In this document: one piece after another, positions 53,228-63,953 of the stretch
How the letters are laid out: each line of letters starts with the position of its first letter
Position numbering within the stretch: the stretch's first letter is position 1
Assembly (NCBI GenBank): GCA_934270705.1
Contig: CAKQQG010000001.1
Coordinates: 1 to 64,000, forward strand
Length of the DNA: 64,000 bases
Reading direction: 5' to 3'
Source of the DNA: an uncultured Oxalobacter sp.
GTDB taxonomy: Bacteria > Pseudomonadota > Gammaproteobacteria > Burkholderiales > Burkholderiaceae_D
The notes under the pieces: model-generated
Seen by the model: the letters and a program-made list of their open reading frames with translations, nothing else
What the model was told of the DNA's origin: nothing
Databases searched by the model: none
Made by a program: the position numbers and the translations under genes

Positions 53228-54265
53228 ATGACATCGATCAAACCTCAGGAAGCGCTTTTAAGATGTATCGAACATCGGGAAATTTTCCATGATGAAATGC
53301 TGTCCCTGTTCCGCAGCATCATGGGCGGAGAAATGTCGCCGATCATGATTGCGGCATTGACGGTCGGCTTGCGGGTCAAAAAGGAAACAGTCGGCGAAAT
53401 TGCTGCGGCGGCGCAGGTCATGCGCGAATTTGCGGTGAAAGTGAAAGTGAAACATCCGGAAAATCTGCTCGATATCGTCGGGACAGGAGGAGACGGCGCC
53501 CATACGTTCAATATTTCAACGGCAGCCATGTTCGTGGCGGCAGCCTGCGGCGCGCAGGTCGCCAAGCATGGCAGTCGCAGCGTGTCTTCCTCGTCGGGAA
53601 GTGCGGATCTGCTGGAAGCCCTGAATGCCAATATCAATCTGTCGCCGGAAGAAATCGCACGTTGTGTGGAGGAAGTCGGTATCGGTTTCATGTATGCGCC
53701 CAATCACCATGCCGCGATGAAACACGCGAGGGCGGTACGGGAAGAACTGGGCGTCAGGACGATATTCAACATTCTGGGTCCCCTGACGAATCCGGCATAT
53801 GCCGACAACATGATGATGGGGGTTTTCCATCCTGATCTGGTCGGCATTCAGGTACGTGTCTTGCAAAAAATGGGACTGAAAAGGGCGCTGGTCGTCTGGG
53901 GACGAGACAATCTCGACGAAATTTCGCTGGGAGCCAGTACGCTGGTCGGCGAGTTGTCCGACGGAAAGGTTCGGGAGTATGACATTCATCCGGAAGACTT
54001 CGGTATCCGGATGTATGCCAGCCGGAATTTCAAGGTCGCCAATGCAGAAGAATCGAAAAAGATCGTGCTGGATACCCTGAACAACAAGCCGACTCCGGCA
54101 GCCGATATTATTGCCCTGAATGCTGGTGCGGCACTTTATGCGACCGGAAAGGCGCAATCCATTGCCGATGGTCTGGCACAGGCCAGAGCGGCGATCGAGT
54201 CCGGCGCGGCCAGAATGAAACTGGATCAGTTTGTCGGCTTTACGCAATCAGTCAACAGGAAATAG
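53228..54265 (+). CDS. trpD: Anthranilate phosphoribosyltransferase
   Basis: A 345-residue enzyme transferring phosphoribose to anthranilate. The PRPP motif is [18 protein letters not shown], followed by [20 protein letters not shown] and the Mg/diphosphate region [20 protein letters not shown]. It is two bases after trpG. Confidence 0.97.
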   Translation: MTSIKPQEALLRCIEHREIFHDEMLSLFRSIMGGEMSPIMIAALTVGLRVKKETVGEIAAAAQVMREFAVKVKVKHPENLLDIVGTGGDGAHTFNISTAAMFVAAACGAQVAKHGSRSVSSSSGSADLLEALNANINLSPEEIARCVEEVGIGFMYAPNHHAAMKHARAVREELGVRTIFNILGPLTNPAYADNMMMGVFHPDLVGIQVRVLQKMGLKRALVVWGRDNLDEISLGASTLVGELSDGKVREYDIHPEDFGIRMYASRNFKVANAEESKKIVLDTLNNKPTPAADIIALNAGAALYATGKAQSIADGLAQARAAIESGAARMKLDQFVGFTQSVNRK

Positions 54266-54274
54266 GGGGCGGTC

Positions 54275-55075
54275 ATGTCGGATATTCTGGAGAAGATTCT
54301 TGCCGTCAAAAGGGAAGAAATCGCAAAAGCCAAAACGAAACGGTCATTGCAGTCTTTGCGTGCACAGGTCGAAAACGATACCGGATTACGGCAAAATCGC
54401 CGTGATTTTGAAAAGGCACTCCGCGAAAAAATAGCGATCGGTTCGGCAGCCGTCATCGCCGAAGTCAAGAAAGCCTCGCCGTCCAAAGGTATTATCCGGG
54501 AACAATTCTATCCAGCTGAGATCGCACGAAGCTATGAAAAGCATGGCGCAGCGTGTTTGTCAGTGCTTACTGACAGAGAATTTTTCAAGGGCGATCCCGA
54601 TTATCTGGTTCAGGCACGCGCGGCCTGTTCGTTACCGGTCTTGCGCAAGGATTTCATCGTCGATCCTTATCAGGTATATGAAGCGGCGGCATGGGGGGCG
54701 GACTGTATTTTGCTGATCGTGGCAGCTCTGGAAGATGGTCAAATGGCTGAACTGGAAGCCTGCGCATCGGGACTTGGGCTGGATGTTCTGGTCGAAGTCC
54801 ATAATGCCGCAGAACTGGAACGTGCCCTGTCGCTTGAGACGCCGTTGCTCGGCATCAACAACCGCGACCTGAAAACATTCCGTACCTCGATCGACAATAC
54901 GATCCGATTGTTGCCCGGATTGCCGCAAGGCAAACTGGTCGTGACGGAGTCCGGTATTCTGGGGCGTGACGACGTGCTGAAAATGCGTGCAGCCGGCGTG
55001 AATGCCTTTCTTGTAGGCGAGGCATTCATGCGTGCGGAAGAACCCGGCGAGGAACTGGCGAAACTGTTCGCTTGA
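54275..55075 (+). CDS. trpC: Indole-3-glycerol phosphate synthase
   Basis: A 266-residue TIM-barrel enzyme. [14 protein letters not shown] carries the phosphate/catalytic lysine, [16 protein letters not shown] and [12 protein letters not shown] are family blocks. It ends trpGDC; no terminator is obvious before the convergent M61 gene, 36 bases away. Confidence 0.97.
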   Translation: MSDILEKILAVKREEIAKAKTKRSLQSLRAQVENDTGLRQNRRDFEKALREKIAIGSAAVIAEVKKASPSKGIIREQFYPAEIARSYEKHGAACLSVLTDREFFKGDPDYLVQARAACSLPVLRKDFIVDPYQVYEAAAWGADCILLIVAALEDGQMAELEACASGLGLDVLVEVHNAAELERALSLETPLLGINNRDLKTFRTSIDNTIRLLPGLPQGKLVVTESGILGRDDVLKMRAAGVNAFLVGEAFMRAEEPGEELAKLFA

Positions 55076-55111
55076 CGGCACGGACAGTTTTCAACGGGAT
55101 TTGCGGCGGGT

Positions 55112-56935
55112 TTATGCCGCCGGAAGGTGCAGCCAGTTTCTGCGGGCTTCCCGCATGGAGGCGGTTTCTTCTTCGGAGACGGACAAGGCATATTTCGGTA
55201 TGTGTTCATCCGCCAGTATCACATCGAATTGCATCAGTTCATCGCGCCGGAAAACGTGGATACGGATCGTTTCGCCCGCACGGTAAGAGGACAACTGTTT
55301 TTCAAGATTGGCTGCCGGATTGTCCGCCGATACTCTCAGACCATCTATCGCCAGCAGGACATCGCCTGCCGCAATGCCGGCACGGTGGGCTGTTCCCCCT
55401 TCGAAGACGTGCGTGACGACGCAATCTGATCCGGAACGCCGGACGCGGATGTCCAGACCTGGTGCGGATGTCGCGGTATCGAGCAGGGTGATTCCGAAAG
55501 GTGCGAGAAGTTCCGGCAAGGGCAACAAATCGGTTCCGTCGATATAGCGGTTGAAAAATTCCGTGCAATCCTCGCCGCAGACGGATTCGGTGATCGCTTT
55601 GGCGTCGGCGTCGGTTATGCCGCGTGCATTACCCTGATAAAAATTCCTGCCGTAACGTTGCCACAGCACGCGCATGACGTCGTCAAGCGAACGGGTGTGT
55701 CTGGTCTTTTCACGAATCATGAGATCAAGTGCCAGCGCGACGAGCGAGCCTTTGGTGTAGTAGCTGACCAGCGCATTCGGTGCATTTTCATCTTGCCGGT
55801 AATATTTGATCCATGCATCGAAACTCGATTCCGCCACACTCTGTTTGAGATGACCCCGTCCCCGCATGACCTGATTGAGTGCGGAGGCGATTTGCTGCAA
55901 ATAGGTGTTTGTATCGACAAGTCCGCTGCGTACGATGGTCAGATCGTCATAGTAGCTGGTGAATCCCTCAAATAGCCATAAAAGCCGTGTATAGGTCTCT
56001 TCCCGCAGGTTGTAGGGTGTGAAAACCGCAGGCTTGATCCGTTTGACATTCCATGTGTGGAAATATTCATGGCTGCACAAGCCCAGAAATTGCAGATAGT
56101 CGTCACTGATTTTGCCGGCGGATTGCCGGTAATTGTTTATGACCGGAAGGGATGACCTGGAGCATAACAATGCGGTGGATGCTCGGTGTTCCAGCCCGCC
56201 ATATCCATTTTTGACAACCATGACGAGAAAGACATAGCGGGAAACCGGCGCTTTCAGTGTTTCAGGCTCGAACAGGGCGATTTCGGTTTCGCAGATTTTG
56301 CGTAGATCGTTTTCCAGACGCGCCATATCCAGATGCGGAACACGTCCGGTTATGACGATATCGTGCGGGATGCCATATGCCGTGAACTGGCCAAGCATGA
56401 AGTTCCCCATTTCGACCGGGGAGTCGATCAGTTCATCGTAATTGCCGGCGCGATAACTGCCGAAGCCGTACTGCGGCGCCTCGTGTTCCGGCAGGGCTGT
56501 CGCCACGCGCCATGAGGCCGCTGCCGTATCGGCTGGTTTGCGGATATCGACGAAATGCGGATATTCGCCATAGCCGACGGCTTCCAGAAAAACGCTGGAG
56601 CCATTGAAGAAGCCATGCGTCTGGTCAAGGTGTGCGGTGCGTACGGACAAGTCCCATGCATAGACTTCGTAGCCGACGACGAGCGGTCCTGAACAGGGTG
56701 CGGCTTGCCAGGTATGCTTGTCGGTCTTTTCCAGTGAGACGGGCATTCCCTTGCAGTGCGCCTGAATCTGCACGATATTGCGCGCGAATTCGCGGATCAT
56801 GTAACTGCCCGGTATCCAGGCGGGCAAACGGAAGATCTGTCCGTTCGGATCGGGTTCGTCAACCGTGACTGTGACACGGAACAGATGGGCATTCAGGTCG
56901 GATGCCTCGATGGAATAATGGATAGCCTGTTTCAT
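55112..56935 (-). CDS. M61 family metallopeptidase with PDZ domain
   Basis: A 607-residue glycyl-aminopeptidase-like protein. It has an N-terminal beta domain, the zinc motif HEYFHTWNVKRIKP with the third ligand in LLWLFEGFTSYYDDL, and a C-terminal PDZ domain (~500-590: GGTAHRAGIAAGDVLLAIDGL). No signal peptide, so probably cytoplasmic. ATG 56935 (MKQAIHYSIEA) is chosen; the long frame to 57163 runs into metH without support. metH ends 30 bases upstream, so the two may be co-transcribed. Confidence 0.9.
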   Translation of the reverse strand: MKQAIHYSIEASDLNAHLFRVTVTVDEPDPNGQIFRLPAWIPGSYMIREFARNIVQIQAHCKGMPVSLEKTDKHTWQAAPCSGPLVVGYEVYAWDLSVRTAHLDQTHGFFNGSSVFLEAVGYGEYPHFVDIRKPADTAAASWRVATALPEHEAPQYGFGSYRAGNYDELIDSPVEMGNFMLGQFTAYGIPHDIVITGRVPHLDMARLENDLRKICETEIALFEPETLKAPVSRYVFLVMVVKNGYGGLEHRASTALLCSRSSLPVINNYRQSAGKISDDYLQFLGLCSHEYFHTWNVKRIKPAVFTPYNLREETYTRLLWLFEGFTSYYDDLTIVRSGLVDTNTYLQQIASALNQVMRGRGHLKQSVAESSFDAWIKYYRQDENAPNALVSYYTKGSLVALALDLMIREKTRHTRSLDDVMRVLWQRYGRNFYQGNARGITDADAKAITESVCGEDCTEFFNRYIDGTDLLPLPELLAPFGITLLDTATSAPGLDIRVRRSGSDCVVTHVFEGGTAHRAGIAAGDVLLAIDGLRVSADNPAANLEKQLSSYRAGETIRIHVFRRDELMQFDVILADEHIPKYALSVSEEETASMREARRNWLHLPAA

Positions 56936-56964
56936 ATCGTCGTCTCCGTACAGGTTGAATCTGC

Positions 56965-59900
56965 TTACAGGATCGGTGCCAGCCACTGTGCAAACTGTTC
57001 TTCGGAAACATGGCGACGTTTGGCCATATCCGAGACCTGATCCTTGCCGATTTTGCCGATCGTGAAATAACGTGCATCCGGATGGGCGAAATAAAATCCC
57101 GCGATGGAAGCCGTCGGCAGCATGGCATACGATTCCGTCAGGCTCATTCCGATTTCTTCGCAACGCAAGATACGGAACAGATCGCTCTTGACGGTATGTT
57201 CCGGATTGGCCGGATAGCCTGGCGCCGGACGGATGCCGCGGTAGGGTTCCTTGTGCAATTCTTCCGGCGTGAACCGTTCATCCGGGGCATATCCCCACAG
57301 ATCTTTGCGAACCAGTTCGTGCAGATATTCCGCCAGCGCTTCAACGAGACGATCCGCCAGTGCTTTCAGCATGATGCCGTCGTAATCGTTTTGGGATGTG
57401 TTGAAAGTTTCCAGCCGCGCATCGATACCGATACCGGCCGTGACGGCGAACAGACCGATATAGTCCCGGATACCCGAAGATTTCGGCGCGATGAAGTCGG
57501 CCAGACACTGGTTCGGGCGGGCAACGCCATTGATTACCGGTTTTTCCGCCTGTTGCCGGACATTGTAATAGGTGAAGGCGACACTGGAACGGGTTTCGTC
57601 GGTATAGATTTCGATATCGTCGTCGTTGACGCTGTTGGCCGGCATGAGGGCAAGCGACGCATTGGCGGTCAACCATTTGCCGCGAATCAGTTTGTCCAGC
57701 ATGGCTTTGCCGTCGGCGAAAACCTTGCGCGCAGTTTCGCCGTGAACAGGATCGTCGAGAATTTCCGGATAGGAACCGGAAAGGTCCCAGACACGGAAAA
57801 ACGGAGACCAGTCAATGTAACCGGCCAGCGTCGCCAGATCGATGTTGCGCAGGAAGCGTTGCCCCAGATAAACCGGTTTTTTCGGAGCATTGGCTCCCTC
57901 GAAGGAGAGTTTCGCCTTGTTGGCGCGCGCTTCGCCGATCGGCAGCAGTTTTTTCGGTTTCTTGCTTGCGTGCAGTTCCCGGATATGTTCGTAGTCGTTG
58001 GTCAGTACCTTGATATACTTTTCGCGCATACTGTCCGAGAGCAGTGCCTGAACGACCGTAACGGTACGCGAGGCATCCGGTACCTGAACGACAGGACCTT
58101 CATAGTTCGGTGCGATCTTGATGGCTGTGTGGGTTTTGCTGGTCGTTGCACCGCCGACGAAAAGCGGAATTTTCCGGGTGCGGAAATATTCATCGCGTTG
58201 CATTTCGCTGGCGACATGCATCATTTCTTCCAGTGAGGGCGTAATCAGACCGGACAACCCGATGGCATCGGCCTGGACTTCTTTTGCCTTCGCCAGGATT
58301 TCCTCGCATGGCACCATCACACCCATATTGATGACTTCGAAGTTGTTGCACTGCAAAACGACGGCCACGATATTTTTGCCGATATCGTGTACGTCTCCCT
58401 TGACAGTGGCGATCACGATTTTGCCTTTCGACTGGGTGCTGCCGCTCAGACGTTTTTGTTCTTCGATATACGGAACCAGATAGGCGACGGCCTGTTTCAT
58501 GACGCGGGCGGACTTGACGACTTGCGGCAGGAACATCTTGCCCTGACCGAACAGGTCGCCTACGGCATTCATGCCATCCATGAGCGGACCTTCGATGACC
58601 TCGATCGGTTGCCCGCCTTTTTTCAGGACTTCCTGAAGCGCCTCATCGGTATCTTCAGTGATGAAATCCGTCAGTCCATGTACGAAAGCGTAGGTTAGGC
58701 GTTTGTTGACCGGTTCGCTACGCCACTGGAGATTGTCGCTTTCCTTTTTTGCACCGGACTGGAATTCGCTGGCGACTTCGATCAGCCGTTCGGTAGCGTC
58801 CGGACGGCGGTTGAGTACGGCGTCCTCGACACGCTCGCGCAAGGCTTCCGGAATTTCGTCGTACACACCGATCATACCGGCGTTCACGATTCCCATTGTC
58901 AGTCCGGCCGCGATGGCGTGATACAGGAAAACCGTATGGATGGCTTCACGGGCCGGATTGTTGCCGCGAAGGCTGAAGCTGACATTGGAAATACCGCCGC
59001 TGATCTTGGCATAGGGCAGGTTGGCCTTGATCCAGCGTGTAGCTTCGATGAAATCGACGGCATAGTTGTTATGCTCTTCGATACCGGTGGCGATGGCGAA
59101 GATGTTGGGGTCGAAAATGATGTCTTCCGCAGGGAAGCCGATGGTATTGACCAGCAGATCGTAGGCGCGTTTGCAAATGGCGATCTTTCGCTCGTAAGTG
59201 TCTGCCTGTCCCTGTTCGTCGAATGCCATGACGATGACGGCCGCACCATACCGGCGGCACAGTTTCGCCTGTCTGAGAAATTCGGCTTCACCGGCTTTCA
59301 GCGAAATGGAATTGACGATGGATTTGCCCTGGAGGCATTTCAGGCCAGTCTCGATCACTTCCCATTTGGAAGAATCCAGCATGACCGGAACTCGTGCGAT
59401 TTCCGGTTCCGATGCGATCAGGTTCAGAAAACGCCTCATGGCGCTGACCGAATCCAGCATGGCTTCGTCCATGTTGACATCGATGATCTGGGCACCGTTT
59501 TCGACCTGTTGACGCGCGACTGCCAGTGCCTTGTCGTATTCCTCGTTCAGAATCATCCTGGCGAAAGCCTTCGAACCCGTGACGTTCGTGCGTTCGCCGA
59601 CATTGACGAACAGGGAATTATCGTCGATCGTGAAGGGTTCCAGACCGGACAGGCGCATTGCGGGCGGGATGACCGGTACCTTTCTGGGCGGCAGCGAGGC
59701 AACGGCCTGCGCGATGGCGCGGATATGGTCAGGCGTCGTGCCGCAACAGCCTCCGACCACATTGACGAAACCGCTGCGTGCAAATTCGTTCAGGAAAGAT
59801 GCCGTATCGTTTGGACCTTCATCGAAACCGGTTTCACTCATCGGATTGGGCAGGCCGGCATTCGGATAAATACAGATATGCGTGTCGGCGATTCGTGACA

Positions 59901-60717
59901 GTTCCTCGACATACGGTCGCATCAAGGCGGCGCCCAATGCACAGTTCAGACCGACGGTCAGCGGTTTGGCATGGCGGATCGAATACCAGAAAGCCGTAAC
60001 AGTCTGGCCGGAGAGAATGCGCCCGGATGCGTCGGTGACCGTTCCGGAAATCATGATCGGCAGCTTTTTGCCTGTCGTTTCGAAAAAGCTGTCGATGGCG
60101 AAAAGTGCCGCCTTGCAGTTGAGGGTATCGAAAACCGTTTCAACCAGTAACAGATCGACGCCGCCTTCGACCAGCGCACGGACCTGTTCCGAATAGGCAT
60201 CGACCAGTTCATCGAACGTGATGTTGCGTGCGCCCGGATCGTTGACGTCCGGCGAGATCGAGGCAGTTCGGGGCGTCGGCCCGATCGAGCCTGCGACAAA
60301 ACGCGGGTGTTCGGGGGTGGCATACCGGTCACATGCAGCACGGGCGATTTTCGCCGATTGCACATTCATTTCATAGACGAGATGCGTCATATGATAATCT
60401 TCTTGTGCAATTGCCGTGGCGCCGAATGTATTGGTTTCGATAATATCCGCACCGGCTTTCAGATATTCCTCATGAATGGCCGAAATGATGTGTGGCTGTG
60501 TCAGCGAAAGCAGTTCATTGTTGCCCTTGACGAACAGTTCGCGTCCCTCGGCTGATGCAGGCGGCGCGAAATCGATAAACCGTCCCTTCGGACCTCCCCG
60601 GTAATCTTCTTCCGTCAAACCATAACGCTGGATCATGGTTCCCATGGCACCATCCAGGATGAGAATACGGCGAGACAAAATATCACGAAGGCGGTTTTCG
60701 GTAATGTTGTTTTCCAT
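56965..60717 (-). CDS. metH: Cobalamin-dependent methionine synthase
   Basis: A 1250-residue modular enzyme that methylates homocysteine with 5-methyl-THF through methylcobalamin. Order: homocysteine domain (1-~330, zinc Cys in [10 protein letters not shown]), pterin domain (~350-620, [13 protein letters not shown]), B12 cap and Rossmann domains (~670-900, [11 protein letters not shown] with the axial His), and the SAM-dependent reactivation domain (~920-1250, [18 protein letters not shown] split across the end). It is the only clear B12 user in the window and fits the PduO-type adenosyltransferase at 30 kb. Confidence 0.97.
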   Translation of the reverse strand: MENNITENRLRDILSRRILILDGAMGTMIQRYGLTEEDYRGGPKGRFIDFAPPASAEGRELFVKGNNELLSLTQPHIISAIHEEYLKAGADIIETNTFGATAIAQEDYHMTHLVYEMNVQSAKIARAACDRYATPEHPRFVAGSIGPTPRTASISPDVNDPGARNITFDELVDAYSEQVRALVEGGVDLLLVETVFDTLNCKAALFAIDSFFETTGKKLPIMISGTVTDASGRILSGQTVTAFWYSIRHAKPLTVGLNCALGAALMRPYVEELSRIADTHICIYPNAGLPNPMSETGFDEGPNDTASFLNEFARSGFVNVVGGCCGTTPDHIRAIAQAVASLPPRKVPVIPPAMRLSGLEPFTIDDNSLFVNVGERTNVTGSKAFARMILNEEYDKALAVARQQVENGAQIIDVNMDEAMLDSVSAMRRFLNLIASEPEIARVPVMLDSSKWEVIETGLKCLQGKSIVNSISLKAGEAEFLRQAKLCRRYGAAVIVMAFDEQGQADTYERKIAICKRAYDLLVNTIGFPAEDIIFDPNIFAIATGIEEHNNYAVDFIEATRWIKANLPYAKISGGISNVSFSLRGNNPAREAIHTVFLYHAIAAGLTMGIVNAGMIGVYDEIPEALRERVEDAVLNRRPDATERLIEVASEFQSGAKKESDNLQWRSEPVNKRLTYAFVHGLTDFITEDTDEALQEVLKKGGQPIEVIEGPLMDGMNAVGDLFGQGKMFLPQVVKSARVMKQAVAYLVPYIEEQKRLSGSTQSKGKIVIATVKGDVHDIGKNIVAVVLQCNNFEVINMGVMVPCEEILAKAKEVQADAIGLSGLITPSLEEMMHVASEMQRDEYFRTRKIPLFVGGATTSKTHTAIKIAPNYEGPVVQVPDASRTVTVVQALLSDSMREKYIKVLTNDYEHIRELHASKKPKKLLPIGEARANKAKLSFEGANAPKKPVYLGQRFLRNIDLATLAGYIDWSPFFRVWDLSGSYPEILDDPVHGETARKVFADGKAMLDKLIRGKWLTANASLALMPANSVNDDDIEIYTDETRSSVAFTYYNVRQQAEKPVINGVARPNQCLADFIAPKSSGIRDYIGLFAVTAGIGIDARLETFNTSQNDYDGIMLKALADRLVEALAEYLHELVRKDLWGYAPDERFTPEELHKEPYRGIRPAPGYPANPEHTVKSDLFRILRCEEIGMSLTESYAMLPTASIAGFYFAHPDARYFTIGKIGKDQVSDMAKRRHVSEEQFAQWLAPIL

Positions 60718-60791
60718 TTTGAGCTTCGGTAGAGGGCGAGAGGCCGGAGCTTTCGCCTGAATTGGGGTTGCAGAGATGCAGGAAATAAAAA

Positions 60792-60797
60792 ATTATA
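60792..60797 (-). promoter_or_regulatory. Candidate -10 box of metH
   Basis: Perfect TATAAT on the minus strand about 75 bases before the metH start, in the 240-base gap to dsbC. The -35 is weak. A short leader would follow; it contains a CTGCAACC element but not the full consensus of an S-adenosylhomocysteine riboswitch. Confidence 0.5.
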
Positions 60798-60843
60798 CTG
60801 TAATCAATAATCAGGGATGAACCGGACGGCTGCGTCATGTTGT

Positions 60844-60870
60844 ACCCGCCTGAAGAACACGGGTTTTTTT
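60844..60870 (+). terminator. Plus-strand hairpin with T tract between metH and dsbC
   Basis: ACCCG (60844-60848) pairs with CGGGT (60860-60864) across an 11-base loop and runs into seven T on the plus strand. Both flanking genes are read on the minus strand, so this points to an unlisted plus-strand transcript, or is chance. A TATACT element at 60794-60799 could start it. Confidence 0.4.
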
Positions 60871-60957
60871 ATATCGCAAGTTTGCCGGAGAAACGGTTTT
60901 TTGCGGGGACGGCTTCGCAGTCGTGTCGCAAACGATCGCGCTTCCGGCGGGAAAATC

Positions 60958-61692
60958 TTACGGGAGCGATTGCAGTTTCAGATTGATTTCATCCGCCTCG
61001 GCGGCACCGGGAACACGTGTGCCGTCCGCAAAGAAAATCGTCGGTGTGCCGCGGATATTGAGCCGCTTGCCCAGTGCGCGGATCCGCTCATCAGGGAAGG
61101 AACAGTCGTTTCCGGCCTTTACCGGCATTTTGTCATTGACCATCCAGTCACGCCATGCCTGTGCGGGATTGGCGGAGCACCAGATGTTTCTGGAAATCTC
61201 GACGGATTTTTCTGACAGGATGTTGAACGGATACAGATAAATCGTGACGTTGTCCACATTGCCCAGGTTGTATTCGAGTTGCTTGCAATGGCGGCATGTC
61301 GGATCGGAAAAGATGGCCATCACCCCTTCGCCGTTTCCTTTTACGATCCGGATGGCCAGGTCTTTCGGCAGGCTGGAAAAATCGGTAATCGTGATTTTCC
61401 TGAGTCTTTCATCGGTATAGTTGGTTCGTGTCTGAAGATCCATGATGTTACCGATAAACAAATAACGTGCCTGTGCATCGGTATAGACGAGATTGTTGCC
61501 GATACGAACCTCATACAGACCGGAATACGGGGTTTTGACGATGTCGGTTTTTTCGACATTCACGCCGAGATATTCTCCGAAGTGTTTCTGAATGACGGTT
61601 TCGGGGGAAGATACCGCCAGTGTGCAGGCACACCAGAACATGCAACAGATCGCCGAAATGGCATGGATAAAACGAATGATCGGATAGCGCAT
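60958..61692 (-). CDS. dsbC: DsbC-like disulfide isomerase
   Basis: A 244-residue periplasmic disulfide isomerase: Sec signal (RFIHAISAICCMFWCACTLAVSS), an N-terminal dimerisation domain with YLFIGNIMDLQT, and a thioredoxin-fold domain with FSDPTCRHCKQLE, so the active site is CRHC (133-136), and the cis-Pro in RGTPTIFFADG. E. coli DsbC has CGYC; C-x-x-C is intact. ATG 61692 (MRYPIIRF) is chosen over a longer frame. metH lies 240 bases downstream. Confidence 0.92.
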   Translation of the reverse strand: MRYPIIRFIHAISAICCMFWCACTLAVSSPETVIQKHFGEYLGVNVEKTDIVKTPYSGLYEVRIGNNLVYTDAQARYLFIGNIMDLQTRTNYTDERLRKITITDFSSLPKDLAIRIVKGNGEGVMAIFSDPTCRHCKQLEYNLGNVDNVTIYLYPFNILSEKSVEISRNIWCSANPAQAWRDWMVNDKMPVKAGNDCSFPDERIRALGKRLNIRGTPTIFFADGTRVPGAAEADEINLKLQSLP

Positions 61693-61843
61693 GATATTTC
61701 CTGAAAAATTTTTCCCCTGGACAGACCAGAAGATGTATTCTGACCATGTACGTCGCAAAAGAGCAATCTGAAACGAAAGAAAAAACAATTCTGTATAATG
61801 AAAACCGACAAGTTAGCGTTTTTTTTGTTACAATGCACGCTTT

Positions 61844-61919
<76 letters not shown>

Positions 61920-61953
61920 AATCGAATTCCAAAGCCATCCCAAGATGTCTTTT

Positions 61954-61990
61954 AAGCCGTGTAAATTCAACAGTTTACACGGCTTTTTTT
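61954..61990 (+). terminator. Terminator downstream of tRNA-Thr
   Basis: A perfect 12-bp stem (61954-61965 with 61974-61985, loop TTCAACAG) followed by a T tract. It isolates tRNA transcription from the int gene. Confidence 0.88.
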
Positions 61991-62040
61991 ATGTTTTGTT
62001 GTCCTGACATGTCCTCATTAGTCCGCTGACATCCACGAAT

Positions 62041-62105
62041 TTTGTGTATATATTTGTGTATATGCGAACTGGTTTTCGATATACATAAATCCGGATATAC
62101 ACAAA
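62041..62105. repeat. Paired direct and inverted 11-bp repeats upstream of int
   Basis: TTTGTGTATAT occurs at 62041-62051 and 62053-62063. Its reverse complement ATATACACAAA lies at 62095-62105, touching the int start codon, and a 10/11 copy lies at 62079-62089. Such arrays between an attachment core and int are typical of arm-type sites for integrase/excisionase, or of an operator for int autoregulation. Confidence 0.7.
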
Positions 62106-62106
62106 A

Positions 62107-63369
62107 ATGCCGAAAATTTCCAAACCATTATCTGACAGACAGATCAGCAACGCAAAGCCAAGGGACAAGGATTACTCCCTGCCGGACGGCAATGGTCTCG
62201 GTTTGGTTGTGACCAGTAAAGGGGCAAAACTGTGGCGGATGCGGACACGTATCAACGGGAAGCCGGCAGTTTTTTCTTTTGGCGAGTATCCGCAGGTATC
62301 GCTTGAGCAGGCCCGAAAGAGGCGCGATGAGGTGCGCAAGCTGGTTGCCGAAGGGGTCGACCCACGTGAGGCAAAAAAAGCGCGACAGGCGGCCGAGAAG
62401 GCGGCAGAGGATGCGAAAGCGATGGCGGATGACCGGACGTTTGAGAAGCTGGCCAGAAGGTTGTTTGAGCGCAAGGCGGGCAGGACATCGGACAGTTACC
62501 GCCATACGATGTTGCGGCAGTTTGAGCTGCATATGTTCCCGGTTATCGGGAAAAAGAACATTGCCGATATTGAAGGCAAGGAATTGTTCGATCTGTTTTG
62601 CGGCACCGCCAGTATGCTCAATGCGAGGGGCAAGCCGATGACGTACATGGCCAAGAAGCTGTGCCAGTGGACGGCGGAAGTTTACGATCTGGCCAATATG
62701 GAGAACAGCAGTTTCAATCTGAACAATCCTTGCCGGGCGATTATCCGGTTTTTGCCGAAGCATGAAACGGAGCATATGCGGCGGATACGGTTTTCGGAAT
62801 TGCCGGATTTCATTCTGGCATTGCAGGCGTATGGCGGGCATGTTCTGACGAAGGCGGCTATCTGGATGATGCTTTATACCGGGGTGCGACAGGCCAGTAT
62901 CCGTCATGCGCAATGGTCTGATTTCGATATGAAGGCGGCGATCTGGAACCGCAAGCCGGAAAAGTCCGATAAGGAAATCCATGAGTTGCCCTTGCCCAAA
63001 CAGGCGGTGAAGGTGCTGGAAATGATCCGGGATTTGTCAGATGGAAAAGGTGATCTGGTTTTTCCGAGTGTGTATGCCAGTCAGTTGAAGATGAGCGAGG
63101 CGGCAATCGGTCAGGCGATAAGGCGCATGGGGTTTGCCATGACGGGACACGGTTTGCGCGGGGTGGTCAGTACGGGTCTCAATGAGCTGGGGTTCGGTCC
63201 CCGTCTGGTTGAGGTGCAACTGGGTCACAAGAAGGGGGATGCGATCGAGGCGGCTTATAACGATGCCCGGCATTTGAAAGACCGGCGCAAGATGATGCAG
63301 GCGTGGGCGGATTATCTGGAAGGGTTGAAGGCTGGCAAGGTTGTGAAGATAAAGGGAAATGCAGCGTGA
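62107..63369 (+). CDS. int: Tyrosine-type integrase (P4/DUF4102 class)
   Basis: A 420-residue site-specific recombinase. It has an N-terminal arm-binding DUF4102-like domain (SDRQISNAKPRDKDYSLPDG, then SFGEYPQVSLEQARKRRDEV) and a catalytic domain with R261 in LYTGVRQASIR, K286/K289, HGLR (348-351), LGH (H374) and the Tyr nucleophile in AAYN (Y384). The Glu usually next to the first Arg (GxRPxE) is Ser here. All catalytic residues are present, so it should be active. It integrates beside tRNA-Thr, a normal target for this class. Confidence 0.95.
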   Translation: MPKISKPLSDRQISNAKPRDKDYSLPDGNGLGLVVTSKGAKLWRMRTRINGKPAVFSFGEYPQVSLEQARKRRDEVRKLVAEGVDPREAKKARQAAEKAAEDAKAMADDRTFEKLARRLFERKAGRTSDSYRHTMLRQFELHMFPVIGKKNIADIEGKELFDLFCGTASMLNARGKPMTYMAKKLCQWTAEVYDLANMENSSFNLNNPCRAIIRFLPKHETEHMRRIRFSELPDFILALQAYGGHVLTKAAIWMMLYTGVRQASIRHAQWSDFDMKAAIWNRKPEKSDKEIHELPLPKQAVKVLEMIRDLSDGKGDLVFPSVYASQLKMSEAAIGQAIRRMGFAMTGHGLRGVVSTGLNELGFGPRLVEVQLGHKKGDAIEAAYNDARHLKDRRKMMQAWADYLEGLKAGKVVKIKGNAA

Positions 63370-63587
63370 TTGTTGCTAGAAAACAACATCTGGGTTATGA
63401 AGAAGTGTAACGCGCTGTTTTGCATTTCGCTTATAACTCATTGATTTGCAATGAATTTCTTGTCGTGTAGCGGTTTTTTAATCCGGTGTTCGCGCACTTG
63501 TGCCACTTACAACAAAACGCGCAATTCATTGATTTCCAAAATTTTTTCGGAGGCTAACTTTTTTCTTTCCGCTTATTTCTTTTCTAA

Positions 63588-63620
63588 TTGTGACATTTAA
63601 CGTGTCACAACGTGTCACAG
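63588..63620. promoter_or_regulatory. Operator-like palindrome with tandem half-site
   Basis: TTGTGACA (63588-63595) and TGTCACAA (63603-63610) form a perfect inverted repeat with a seven-base spacer. AACGTGTCAC is then repeated directly (63599-63608, 63609-63618), adding a third half-site. This spacing suits a dimeric repressor. Confidence 0.55.
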
Positions 63621-63734
63621 CGAGTTACCGCCAAAGGGAAAAGAAAATCGCACCAAACATGCACTGGTTCCCCTGTCTTTCGGTAAACTATGCAGGAGCT
63701 GTACAAATAAACAGGGATTCATGAGGAATCAAGC

Positions 63735-63801
63735 TTTTATGTGGAGTTAAAGGCCGCCACATAAAGGAAAGCCCCGAAGGTGTTGCAGCACCGACGGGGC
63801 T
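63735..63801 (+). ncRNA. Candidate two-hairpin RNA (C4 antisense-like)
   Basis: Two adjacent stems: 63735-63744 with 63757-63766 (loop AGTTAAAGGCCG), then 63770-63776 with 63795-63801 (AGCCCCG/CGGGGCT, with an inner GGTG/CACC). Two hairpins with an AAAGGCC-bearing loop just upstream of an AlpA-like gene recall the C4 antisense RNAs of P4/P1-type elements. The family assignment is from memory and not verified. Confidence 0.4.
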
Positions 63802-63953
63802 GGAAAAAGGCCTTGAATTTGAGCGATGGATTACAAGCCTTACCAGCTAGCAAAAGCTAACAGGCGGATTCATATTAGTATATCCATTGGATGTACCGCA
63901 AGTTTTTTCTGTGCTGGCAAGGCGTTCATCAAATACGATGAAAGGAATGATGA

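Larger units (their letters stand above)
63370..63953. other. Non-coding leader of the island: palindrome and two-hairpin element
   Basis: A 584-base gap with no gene in either strand that I can support. It contains the palindrome at 63588-63610, a tandem copy of its right arm, and a two-hairpin structure at 63735-63801. Composition is AT-rich at 63370-63600. Such regions in phage-like islands hold repressor sites and regulatory RNAs. Confidence 0.6.

Noticed and set aside
55103-55120. Terminator between trpC and the M61 gene
   Set aside because: A GC-rich stem exists but there is no T tract on either strand.
56936-57163. N-terminal extension of the M61 peptidase
   Set aside because: The extra 76 residues lie inside metH in another frame and have no family similarity.
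58918-59898. 326-residue plus-strand frame inside metH
   Set aside because: It is antisense to metH, which is supported throughout by catalytic motifs; codon pattern follows metH.
60718-60800. S-adenosylhomocysteine riboswitch in the metH leader
   Set aside because: The leader has CTGCAACC and CAGGC pieces, but lacks the GAGGAGCG element and the paired outer stem of the known consensus.
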